From: Flavobacterium omnivorum
Lineage (GTDB): Bacteria > Bacteroidota > Bacteroidia > Flavobacteriales > Flavobacteriaceae
Assembly (NCBI RefSeq): GCF_900099915.1
Contig: NZ_FNDB01000008.1
Coordinates: 1-64,000 of the forward strand
Length of the DNA stretch: 64,000 bases
Direction of reading: 5' to 3'
In this document: piece after piece, positions 8,809 through 16,066 of the stretch
Numbering within the stretch: position 1 is the first letter of the stretch
How the letters are laid out: every line of letters starts with the position of its first letter
Position numbers and translations under genes: made by a program
Notes under the pieces: generated by a model
Database searches by the model: none
The model's input: only the letters and a program-made list of their open reading frames with translations
What the model was told of the DNA's origin: nothing

Positions 8809-9347
8809 TTCGCATGCTGTAAGGTTGGTAACAAGTGGTCCTTTTCAGAAATAACTAATTCTGATACCGGAAATTGCCAATCTATATTGAGTTGAGTATC
8901 GTTATAGCTAATTCCTCCTTCTGAATCCTTGTTGTAAAAATTATCACATTTATAAAAGAACGTGGCGGTGTCACTTAATACTAAAAATCCATGTGCAAAA
9001 CCCCTTGGTACAAAAAACTGCTTTTGATTTTCGCCAGAAAGTACCACTGAAATGTGCTGTCCAAAAGTCAAAGAATCCGGTCTAATATCGACCGCAACAT
9101 CTAAAACTTCGCCTTGTAAAACGCGTACTAATTTAGCTTGTGCATGAATTCCAGTTTGATAATGCAACCCTCTAAGTACGCCTTTAGTTGAAAAGGACTG
9201 ATTGTCCTGAACAAAATGAACTTCTTGATGGACTCCTTCTTGAAAGGTATTCTCGTTGAAACTTTCCATAAAATAGCCCCTTTCATCTTTTATGATTTTA
9301 GGTTCTATAATATAACATCCTTCGAGTGTAGTAGGTATAAATTTCAT
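8796..9347 (-). CDS. rfbC: dTDP-4-dehydrorhamnose 3,5-epimerase
   Basis: 183 aa, the usual RmlC length. The active-site motif VLRGLHYQ places the catalytic base at His62. The stretches VDIRPDSLTFGQ and FVPRGFAHGFLVLSD are the conserved cupin strands, and KCDNFYNKDSEGGISYND supplies the catalytic Tyr region. It epimerises C3 and C5 of dTDP-4-dehydro-6-deoxyglucose in the cytoplasm. It follows rfbA by 8 bp and overlaps rfbD, forming an rfbA-rfbC-rfbD cassette. Confidence 0.95.
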   Translation of the reverse strand: MKFIPTTLEGCYIIEPKIIKDERGYFMESFNENTFQEGVHQEVHFVQDNQSFSTKGVLRGLHYQTGIHAQAKLVRVLQGEVLDVAVDIRPDSLTFGQHISVVLSGENQKQFFVPRGFAHGFLVLSDTATFFYKCDNFYNKDSEGGISYNDTQLNIDWQFPVSELVISEKDHLLPTLQHAKCAW

Positions 9348-9355
9348 AATTAATT

Positions 9356-10213
9356 TTAAATAATATCTAGCAAATGCGTGCCGTAGCCACTTTTTAGTAA
9401 CGGTTGTGCTATTGCTTTTAACTGTTCGGCATCGATATACCCCATGGTATAAGCAGCCTCTTCAATAGAGCCTATCTTGAGTCCTTGGCGCTCTTCAATA
9501 ACTTGTACAAACTGGGATGCCTGCATCAAAGAGTTAAATGTTCCCGTATCAAACCAAGCTGTTCCTCGGTCCAGAATACTAACTTTTAGTTTTCCTCTCC
9601 TAAGATATTCCTTATTCACATCTGTAATTTCAATTTCTCCGCGTTGACTCGGTTTAATATTGGCTGCAATATCAACAACGTCATTGTCATAAAAATAAAT
9701 TCCTGGTACTGCATAATTCGATTTAGGTACCAAAGGTTTTTCTTCAATAGAAAGTACTTTACCATTAGTATCAAAATCAACTACGCCATAACGCTCTGGA
9801 TCATTCACATGATAGGCATAAATAATCCCGCCTTCAGGATCATTATTAGCTTGCAGTAAATCAGACAAACCCGTTCCGTAAAAAATATTGTCTCCTAGAA
9901 CCAGGGCCACTTTGTCTTTGCCAATAAAATCCTTGCCTATGATAAAGGCTTCTGCTAAACCGTTTGGGTGTTCCTGAACAGCGTATTCAAAACGACAGCC
10001 CAAGTTAGACCCATCACCAAGCAATTGTCTAAATAGTGGTAAATCATGCGGTGTAGAAATAATAAGTATTTCTCTAATTCCTGCCCACATTAAGGATGAT
10101 AGTGGATAGTAAATCATGGGTTTATCATAAATAGGCATCAATTGTTTGCTTACGGCTAACGTCAGTGGATGCAAACGAGTTCCTGATCCTCCTGCTAATA
10201 TTATTCCTTTCAT
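9356..10213 (-). CDS. rfbA: Glucose-1-phosphate thymidylyltransferase
   Basis: 285 aa. The N-terminal nucleotidyltransferase motif [14 protein letters not shown], then [26 protein letters not shown] and [10 protein letters not shown] are diagnostic of RmlA/RfbA. It makes dTDP-glucose from dTTP and glucose-1-phosphate, the first step to dTDP-L-rhamnose. rfbB (dTDP-glucose 4,6-dehydratase), needed for the second step, is not in this window and must be elsewhere if the pathway is complete. It is preceded by the Wzz-like gene with a 21-bp gap. Confidence 0.96.
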   Translation of the reverse strand: MKGIILAGGSGTRLHPLTLAVSKQLMPIYDKPMIYYPLSSLMWAGIREILIISTPHDLPLFRQLLGDGSNLGCRFEYAVQEHPNGLAEAFIIGKDFIGKDKVALVLGDNIFYGTGLSDLLQANNDPEGGIIYAYHVNDPERYGVVDFDTNGKVLSIEEKPLVPKSNYAVPGIYFYDNDVVDIAANIKPSQRGEIEITDVNKEYLRRGKLKVSILDRGTAWFDTGTFNSLMQASQFVQVIEERQGLKIGSIEEAAYTMGYIDAEQLKAIAQPLLKSGYGTHLLDII

Positions 10214-10234
10214 AGATTACAATTAAAGTTCAAA

Positions 10235-11227
10235 TTATATTGCTATTTGTTGTGCCTTAAACATTTGCTTTTTATAAAAAGCGATGAAAAATGAAATAGA
10301 AATGAAAATAAAAATAAATAAAAACGGCAGTATTAATTTCATTTTGCCATTAATAGAGGCTGTATTTTCAATATTTATAGCGGTGCTATTCTCTTTTATT
10401 ATTTTATCCGAAGTTAACAACTTAATTTTTAAGTTTCCAATTTCTGTAAGCAATGATTCTTTCGTTTTAATGACATCATTCAATTGCGTATTTTCATTGT
10501 AGTAAACCAATTTATCACTTTTTTGATTGTTTCCAGCTGTAGCATTCGAAAACTCGTTTAAGATTCCGTCTATTTGAGAAACAATTCCCTGGTTGGTCTT
10601 TATCCTTTCTTGAATATTAATCACGGACGCTTTCTGAATTTTTGTATAGTAATCGCTCGTGTTTAAATAGTTTAAAATCGGTTGGATCCCCTTTTCATTA
10701 TTAGTTATTCCCTTTGTTAAAAAAGTAATAGTATGAAAAGTATAATTCTTACTGGTGGTCGTTTCCTTCACAATGGATTTTAAATCTCCATCTTCTGCCA
10801 TTAACTTTAGCAGTGCAAAATTTTGGTCGCTGTTATTGATAAAACTATAAACGTCGACAATGGGTTCAATAGAAATTTTTGTTATTTTAGTTGGCTCTAG
10901 AATACCGATTGCTTTTAAAAAAAAAGTATCTCTTTCCTTTACTTTAGCAGCTAATAAATCAATTTTTGCATATAAATAATCCGTACTACCAAAATTAGGA
11001 GCTACAATAACCTCACTTTTATAATTCTTATTTCTCTGGTCTATAAAAAGTCCCAGGGCAAGACCAACTACAAACAAAATCAAAATTACTCGTACATTCT
11101 TGACAAAAAACCCAATACATCTGAATAAGAAAGTATTAAAATCTTGTACAAAATCGCCTATTTTTTTTGAAATTTGAGTTAAATCTATTTCCTGTTCTTG
11201 TGAATTATTGGGCACGTTTGGACTCAT
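10235..11227 (-). CDS. Wzz-like polysaccharide co-polymerase / chain-length protein
   Basis: 330 aa. Two membrane segments frame the protein: VRVILILFVVGLALGLFI near residues 46-63 and MKLILPFLFIFIFISISFFI near residues 296-315, followed by a short basic tail. The periplasmic part is long, polar and predicted helical. This architecture without a C-terminal kinase domain fits class-1 co-polymerases (Wzz), which set glycan chain length together with Wzy. The N-terminal EIDLTQISKKIG segment is like the cytoplasmic start of Bacteroidetes Wzz proteins. There is no proline-rich Wzz signature before TM2 that I can see, so the call rests on topology and context. Confidence 0.7.
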   Translation of the reverse strand: MSPNVPNNSQEQEIDLTQISKKIGDFVQDFNTFLFRCIGFFVKNVRVILILFVVGLALGLFIDQRNKNYKSEVIVAPNFGSTDYLYAKIDLLAAKVKERDTFFLKAIGILEPTKITKISIEPIVDVYSFINNSDQNFALLKLMAEDGDLKSIVKETTTSKNYTFHTITFLTKGITNNEKGIQPILNYLNTSDYYTKIQKASVINIQERIKTNQGIVSQIDGILNEFSNATAGNNQKSDKLVYYNENTQLNDVIKTKESLLTEIGNLKIKLLTSDKIIKENSTAINIENTASINGKMKLILPFLFIFIFISISFFIAFYKKQMFKAQQIAI

Positions 11228-11235
11228 CTATAGTA

Positions 11236-12915
11236 TTATTTTGCGTTGAAAATTTGTTCCAATATTTTAATGGTAATCAAATAGGTTGGTTTTACACCCG
11301 TAGTTCCTAGTCCTCCTGAAGCTAATGTGCTTCCGGTTTCCAAAGGATTATCAGAGGCATAATATGCATATCTTACCTTAACATCATGAGGTACACTCTT
11401 TCTGATTTTGGAGGCCGATTGAATCGCTTTTTGATAATAAGAACCTTCCATTTCCAATCCGATAATTCCCCAAGTCGATTCATGGAAAAACTTCAATAAA
11501 TCTCTATTTTGCAATGACGTTCCTAATACAGTAACCATTGGACCTGCAAAAACAGCAATGTCGTTTCCTTCAAACATTGCAGCTGTTAATTCATTTTCGA
11601 AAAAATAATTATCCGCCGTTCCTTCATTGATGTGTGCATTTGGAATCATAATATCCCCTTTTCCACCTTCCAGAATTCCAGCTTTCCCCATGATAGAAAC
11701 CGATTCCACATTTAATAAAATGTCTTTTTTAAACGGTTTCAACAACTCGTCAATGGTTTCATACGCTTGTTCTCCAAACGCGTAATCCATAACAATAAGC
11801 ACTGGTTTTTTATCTCCCGTATTTGCCTTTGGAAATGACGTTTTTGCCCAATCCATTTTAGCAGTATCAAAAATTTGCACATCGATATTTGTTCCTGATG
11901 TATCCGGCAACGAAATCATTCCGCATTTCAACGCAACTTCTTCCACTTGGTTTCGAACCGCATTCGCACCGGACTTACTCAATTCCTCATAAATAAAGAA
12001 ATCCGATTTGTCTTTGAACTTGGTTTTCAAAACTTCCGTTGCAAAAATAGAGTTCATCACACTGTGCATGTTCGCACTGATTACGTGAATTGGTCGGTCT
12101 AAAAGTTGGTTTTCTTTCAAAACTTCCTTGATGTTGGTAGCCCAAATTTCCCCGTGAATGTGGTGACCCAAACGCTCTCTCAAAATAGGACTAAAGGTGA
12201 TTGTTCTCTTGTTATCATCTACAATTTCTTCAATGGCGAGTTTTCCCAACCAAAAGATGACATGCAAGAAACGATCTGGCGCAGCAGCTGAACCAAAAGC
12301 ATCATAAATATCCAATACTTCCTCAAATGTTCTTCCCAGAATATTGGCGGCATGCGAAATGGCTTTCTCTTTTTCTACCAAAGTCAGTTTCTTCTTTTGT
12401 GAAACTGCTTGTTCCAGTTTGAACCAGTCGCGAGAAACTTCGCCGGCATCATCCAGTAAAACTCGGTTTCTAATTTTGTGTGATTCGATGAAAATGAAAG
12501 TCAAATGCGTCAGAATATCATAAATATCAGAGCGTCCTCTTGTAATCTCCACATTCATTTGTTCCTCATCGATACGGTAACAATTACGACGTCTTTTTGG
12601 AGGTACAATCGCCTGAAAATGCGATTTAGAATACCCTTCTTCCGAAGTTAAATTGATAAAACGACATTCTTCAATTCCTAGCGGAAGTCGTTCAATAACA
12701 TATAAAAGCCCGTTCAATTCTACTTTTTCTTCGGCAATATTCCCATAAATTTCTGGTCGCAGTGCTAATAATGCTTCTCGTAACGTATCCCCTGAAATTC
12801 CCATAGGTTTGTAAAATCCCCTATTGAAAAGGTGACGCATCGTAATGTACATTTTTTCAATTGCTGCAGATGATTCTTGCGCTCTGGAACGTGATATATT
12901 TTTTGTTTCTTTCAT
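11236..12915 (-). CDS. Conserved Bacteroidetes protein with nucleoside-phosphorylase-like C-terminus (DUF6909-like)
   Basis: 559 aa, soluble. Residues 1-250 are helical with basic PPKRRRNCYRIDEEQ. The C-terminal half contains VIVMDYAFGEQAYE, GKAGILEGGKGDIMIP, VFAGPMVTVLGTSL and IIGLEMEGSYYQKAI. The last resembles the E-M-E-(G/A/T) signature near the active site of purine nucleoside phosphorylases and AMP nucleosidase. I think it corresponds to the DUF6909 family, but that number is from memory. It lies 36 bp after the GH3-like gene and 8 bp before the Wzz-like gene. Function unknown; a nucleoside- or nucleotide-cleaving activity is inference. Confidence 0.6.
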   Translation of the reverse strand: MKETKNISRSRAQESSAAIEKMYITMRHLFNRGFYKPMGISGDTLREALLALRPEIYGNIAEEKVELNGLLYVIERLPLGIEECRFINLTSEEGYSKSHFQAIVPPKRRRNCYRIDEEQMNVEITRGRSDIYDILTHLTFIFIESHKIRNRVLLDDAGEVSRDWFKLEQAVSQKKKLTLVEKEKAISHAANILGRTFEEVLDIYDAFGSAAAPDRFLHVIFWLGKLAIEEIVDDNKRTITFSPILRERLGHHIHGEIWATNIKEVLKENQLLDRPIHVISANMHSVMNSIFATEVLKTKFKDKSDFFIYEELSKSGANAVRNQVEEVALKCGMISLPDTSGTNIDVQIFDTAKMDWAKTSFPKANTGDKKPVLIVMDYAFGEQAYETIDELLKPFKKDILLNVESVSIMGKAGILEGGKGDIMIPNAHINEGTADNYFFENELTAAMFEGNDIAVFAGPMVTVLGTSLQNRDLLKFFHESTWGIIGLEMEGSYYQKAIQSASKIRKSVPHDVKVRYAYYASDNPLETGSTLASGGLGTTGVKPTYLITIKILEQIFNAK

Positions 12916-12951
12916 TTTCTACTTATTTTCTAACCTGCAAAGGTAAGACAT

Positions 12952-14439
12952 TTATTTATTTTTTAACAAATCCACAATGTTTCTATCATTAGAAAGTCTC
13001 GGGATTTTATTTTGTCCCCCCAATTTGCCAATCGATTTCATATAGTCCTGAAAACCGTTTTTAACGACTTTGGTAACCACCACTTTTCGCAACACTTTGC
13101 CCACAATCAAATCAGCGTAATACATGTTCTGTTTTCGCATGGCATTGTCCAGCGCTTCCGCAAAAGATACGCTGTCTTCCGGTTCGTTTTCAAATTCAAT
13201 AAACCATTCATGATACGGCAATCCCTCTGCTGGAGTGATTTGTGGTGCCACGGTAAACTCATTGATTCGAATGGTAGTTCCAAGAATTGCTTCCTGTAAC
13301 GCACTTTCCACTTCTTTACCAATTACATGTTCTCCAAAACCCGAAATATAATGTTTGATTCTTCCCGATACAATTATTCGGTACGGTTTTAAACTGGTGA
13401 ACTGAACGGTATCGCCAATATTATAACCCCACAGTCCTGCATTGGTAGAAACTATCAAAACATAATTCACTCCCAATTCTACTTCGCCAATCGTATAACG
13501 TTTTGGCTTTTCATTAGAGAATTCATCCGATTTTATAAATTCATAAAAAATTCCGGAGTTTAAAAGCAGTAACATGCCGCGTTCCTTTTGTGAATCTTGG
13601 TAGGCAAAAAAGCCTTCCGAGGCCGGAAATAACTCGATACTGTCTACTTTTCGTCCAATAAGATTTTCAAATTTTGCGCGATACGGTTCATAATTGACGC
13701 CGCCGTAAATAAACAAATTGAAATTTTTGAAGATTTCACCCACTGGCTTCCCTCCTTTTTGATGCAATTTTTCAAAATACATTTGCACCCAAGAAGGGAT
13801 TCCTGAAATGACCGTCATGTTTTTATCAAAGGTTTCCTCGACAATTGCATTTACTTTGGTTTCCCAATCCTCGATACAATTCGTTTCCCATGAGGGCATT
13901 CGGTTTTTTTGAAGGTAATTCGGAACAAAATTGGCTACAATTCCAGACAAGCGACCTAATTTAACTCCGTTTTTTTCCTCTAATAATGGACTTCCTTGCA
14001 AAAAAATCATTTTCCCGTCAACAAAATCAGCTTTTCCAGTTTCGTGAATGTAATGAAGAATTGCATTTCGAGCCGCCTCAATATGAAAAGGCATGGATTC
14101 TTTAGTCAGCGGAATGTATTTTGCTCCCGAAGTAGTTCCAGAAGTTTTAGCAAAATAAAGGGGCTTGCCTTTCCAAAGAATATTTTCGGCACCTTTCACT
14201 ACTTGATCTACATACGGTTTCAACGCTTCATAATCGCGTATTGGAACTTGTTTTGCAAAATCCTTCTCGTTTTTTATCGTTTCAAAATGATGGTCTATGC
14301 CAAATTGAGTCTTTTTTGCAGCTATTATTAATTCATGCAACACCTTTTTTTGAGTTACAATAGGATTAGTAGCCCACAGTTGTGTTTTCTTGTATATTTT
14401 TTGTGCAAATATTTTTGCTGCAATTGATTTTATCGACAT
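12952..14439 (-). CDS. GH3 (auxin-responsive promoter) family acyl-acid-amido synthetase-like protein
   Basis: 495 aa from the ATG at 14439. A longer frame from 14520 would overlap the upstream gene by 47 bp, so I prefer the inner start (MSIKSIAAKIFAQKIYKK). The adenylation-type phosphate loop is YFAKTSGTTSGAKYIPLT, followed by GGVNYEPYR, ELFPASEGFFAYQDS and GLWGYNIGDTVQFTS, all conserved in GH3 proteins. These enzymes adenylate a carboxylic acid and join it to an amine. The bacterial substrate is unknown. The gene is commonly found in Flavobacteriia and is probably not specific to glycan synthesis despite its operon position. Confidence 0.85.
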   Translation of the reverse strand: MSIKSIAAKIFAQKIYKKTQLWATNPIVTQKKVLHELIIAAKKTQFGIDHHFETIKNEKDFAKQVPIRDYEALKPYVDQVVKGAENILWKGKPLYFAKTSGTTSGAKYIPLTKESMPFHIEAARNAILHYIHETGKADFVDGKMIFLQGSPLLEEKNGVKLGRLSGIVANFVPNYLQKNRMPSWETNCIEDWETKVNAIVEETFDKNMTVISGIPSWVQMYFEKLHQKGGKPVGEIFKNFNLFIYGGVNYEPYRAKFENLIGRKVDSIELFPASEGFFAYQDSQKERGMLLLLNSGIFYEFIKSDEFSNEKPKRYTIGEVELGVNYVLIVSTNAGLWGYNIGDTVQFTSLKPYRIIVSGRIKHYISGFGEHVIGKEVESALQEAILGTTIRINEFTVAPQITPAEGLPYHEWFIEFENEPEDSVSFAEALDNAMRKQNMYYADLIVGKVLRKVVVTKVVKNGFQDYMKSIGKLGGQNKIPRLSNDRNIVDLLKNK

Positions 14440-14473
14440 TTTGATTTTATTCTTTAAAAATGGAAAGATACGT

Positions 14474-14986
14474 TTATTTCGGGTCTCCGCTTTTTCTTTT
14501 AACGGCGTTTGAGATTGCATTTTTATCTTCCTCCGCTACTTCTTTTCGCAACTCCAATTCTTGCTTTGAGGCTGATAAATTAACCGGCGGTACAACTTCA
14601 TCTGCAACCGAAAGTATAGAATCTTTATTGAATTTTGCATATTCTAATTCACCGGTTAACACTTTCTGAATTGATTGAATATAAGCTTCATTGCGCTGTA
14701 GGGCTTTGGACAATGAATCTGACTTTAAAGCGAGTTCCAGTGCATCTCGCTTTAATTTTGAAGAAGAATATCCTGGTATAAATTCTCGTAACGGGGTAAA
14801 AGCTATGATAAATATAGTGACAATTGTAATAATTATAGCTCCTAAAGTAGCTACCACAAAAACATTCATTAAGGTAAGTTTCAACGAAAAAGTTTCTTCA
14901 AAAGTATCCTCGTTTAAAATTATTAAACGCCTTTTATTGAATAGGTTTTCCTTTATTACTTTGCGTTTTTGTCTTTTCTTGGACAT
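14474..14986 (-). CDS. Membrane-anchored coiled-coil protein resembling the N-terminus of M23 peptidases
   Basis: 170 aa. A very basic start (MSKKRQKRKVIKENLFNKRR) is followed by LNEDTFEETFSLKLTLMNVF and one membrane helix at about residues 42-66. After AFTPLREFIPGYSSSKLKRDAL comes a helical stretch to about residue 110. This whole layout is what I know from the N-terminal part of Bacteroidetes M23-family peptidases, but the zinc peptidase domain is missing and the protein ends ISNAVKRKSGDPK. It may be a stand-alone scaffold or a paralogue that lost its enzyme domain. It is the first gene of the long minus-strand unit, with a -7 element at 15004-15011. Confidence 0.65.
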   Translation of the reverse strand: MSKKRQKRKVIKENLFNKRRLIILNEDTFEETFSLKLTLMNVFVVATLGAIIITIVTIFIIAFTPLREFIPGYSSSKLKRDALELALKSDSLSKALQRNEAYIQSIQKVLTGELEYAKFNKDSILSVADEVVPPVNLSASKQELELRKEVAEEDKNAISNAVKRKSGDPK

Positions 14987-15003
14987 CTAAATTGATTATT
15001 GAA

Positions 15004-15011
15004 CAAATATA
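15004..15011 (-). promoter_or_regulatory. -7 element at the head of the long minus-strand unit
   Basis: TATATTTG on the minus strand, 17 bp before the ATG at 14986, matches TAnnTTTG. Gaps between genes from here to wzx are mostly under 40 bp and show no terminator, so this could drive a transcript reaching into the polysaccharide genes. Confidence 0.5.
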
Positions 15012-15145
15012 ACAATTATTGTCATTGATTGTATTCCCTTGCATTGACGTCACTGTTCTTAACGTAAATTTATTTTTAGCAAATTTTTAACGCTTATGAA
15101 ACCAAATAAATGCATCAAAATGATTTTCGGTTAACTAATTCTATA

Positions 15146-15153
15146 TACCTTTG
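15146..15153 (+). promoter_or_regulatory. -7 element of tatA
   Basis: TACCTTTG matches TAnnTTTG and lies 46 bp before the tatA ATG. TTTTC at 15124-15128 is a weak -33 candidate at about 18 bp spacing. Confidence 0.5.
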
Positions 15154-15199
15154 TCTGCAGTTTTATTACTAATTTGCTTCGGCAATAAATTATTCAATC

Positions 15200-15373
15200 A
15201 TGGGAAGATTAGGTGTTACAGAAATCCTTGTTATATTAGCGATTGTTTTATTACTTTTTGGTGGTAAAAAAATCCCGGAATTGATGAAAGGTTTAGGAAG
15301 CGGAATCAAAGAATTCAAAAACGCTGCTAAAGACGGTCAGCCAGCTGATAAAAAAGAAGAAGAAACAAAATAA
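15200..15373 (+). CDS. tatA: Sec-independent translocase subunit TatA
   Basis: 57 aa, starting [20 protein letters not shown]. One N-terminal membrane helix, the [21 protein letters not shown] amphipathic helix with the hinge Phe-Gly at residues 20-21, and a charged lysine/glutamate tail are the complete TatA architecture. It forms the protein-conducting pore of the twin-arginine pathway for folded proteins. The conserved P-E-L of the amphipathic helix is present. No tatC is adjacent. It is a single-gene plus-strand unit with its own promoter and a strong terminator, divergent from the polysaccharide unit. Confidence 0.93.
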   Translation: MGRLGVTEILVILAIVLLLFGGKKIPELMKGLGSGIKEFKNAAKDGQPADKKEEETK

Positions 15374-15409
15374 AAAAAAGGCTTTTCATAATTTGAAAAG
15401 CCTTTTTTT
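15373..15409 (+). terminator. Rho-independent terminator of tatA
   Basis: GGCTTTTCA (15380-15388) pairs with TGAAAAGCC (15394-15402), extended by flanking A/T pairs and followed by seven T residues. Confidence 0.88.
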
Positions 15410-15449
15410 ATGATTTAAATTATCATTAGTTGAGAACTTTATTTTTAAA

Positions 15450-15791
15450 CTAATTGGAATAAATTTCGAAAATGTCGTTTTCATCAGAATTAATAAATTT
15501 GATTGTTTTGTCGCTATTTTCCATAATCAAATCGACTAATTTTTTAGTATCTAAATTATATGTTTTAAGATAAATTAGCTTGGGTGGTGCTTTTCTTAAA
15601 AGTACAATTTTCTCGAAATCATCGTCTTTACTGATGATTGTAAATCCATTTTTCTTAGCATAATCCCAAATTGAAATATCATCTGCAGGTTGTTTAATTT
15701 TTAATTCTGCTGCGTGAACAACTTCTGAGAAAATTGGCGTAAGCTGCTTTATCATTCGCCAAGACAAATTTTCATCTAATAATAACTTCAT
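15450..15791 (-). CDS. DUF5615 PIN-like toxin of a toxin-antitoxin pair
   Basis: 113 aa. MKLLLDENLSWRM carries the conserved Asp-Glu-Asn-Leu at residues 6-9, SEVVHAAEL follows, and the second acidic cluster is TIISKDDDFEKIVLLR (residues 52-67). These are the metal-binding positions of DUF5615 (Mut7-C/PIN-like) proteins. Such proteins are predicted RNases whose activity is blocked by a DUF433 partner. It overlaps the upstream DUF433 gene by 4 bp (ATGA), the usual arrangement. Residues needed for catalysis look intact. Activity is inferred from the family only. Confidence 0.8.
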   Translation of the reverse strand: MKLLLDENLSWRMIKQLTPIFSEVVHAAELKIKQPADDISIWDYAKKNGFTIISKDDDFEKIVLLRKAPPKLIYLKTYNLDTKKLVDLIMENSDKTIKFINSDENDIFEIYSN

Positions 15792-16018
15792 GATGCAAAA
15801 GCAATTGTAGTTATCTTATCCCGATAAGCTGCAAATGAAAGTGTGGCAATGATTTTTTCTTTATCCAAGGCTGGAAAATCTACAATAATTTCTTCCATCG
15901 ACATTCCTGCGGCTAAATAAGATAACACATCCGAAACGGTAATTCTAGTGCCCGAAACACAAGGTTTACCACTTCTGATTTCTGGATTTATGCTGATATA
16001 TTTTTGCCAATCTTCCAT
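15788..16018 (-). CDS. DUF433 family antitoxin
   Basis: 76 aa. INPEIRSGKPCVSGTRITVSDV is the hallmark of DUF433 (N-P-x-x-x-x-G-x-P-x-I-x-G-T-R), followed by a helix-turn-helix-like LSYLAAGMSMEEIIVDFP and LDKEKIIATLSFAAYR. It resembles VapB45-type antitoxins, which bind the promoter and neutralise the PIN-like toxin encoded next. The -7 element TAAATTTG lies at 16038-16045. Location: cytoplasm. Confidence 0.82.
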   Translation of the reverse strand: MEDWQKYISINPEIRSGKPCVSGTRITVSDVLSYLAAGMSMEEIIVDFPALDKEKIIATLSFAAYRDKITTIAFAS

Positions 16019-16037
16019 AATTGATTTTTTTACTATT

Positions 16038-16045
16038 CAAATTTA
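16038..16045 (-). promoter_or_regulatory. -7 element of the DUF433/DUF5615 operon
   Basis: TAAATTTG on the minus strand, about 19 bp before the ATG at 16018. It sits between the end of tex and the antitoxin gene, giving the pair its own promoter. Confidence 0.45.
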
Positions 16046-16066
16046 ATCAATTTTTTTGGTTCCTCG

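Noticed and set aside
14440..14520. 27-codon extension of the GH3-like protein
   Set aside because: It would overlap the upstream gene by 47 bp. The ATG at 14439 has an A-rich upstream region typical of this phylum.
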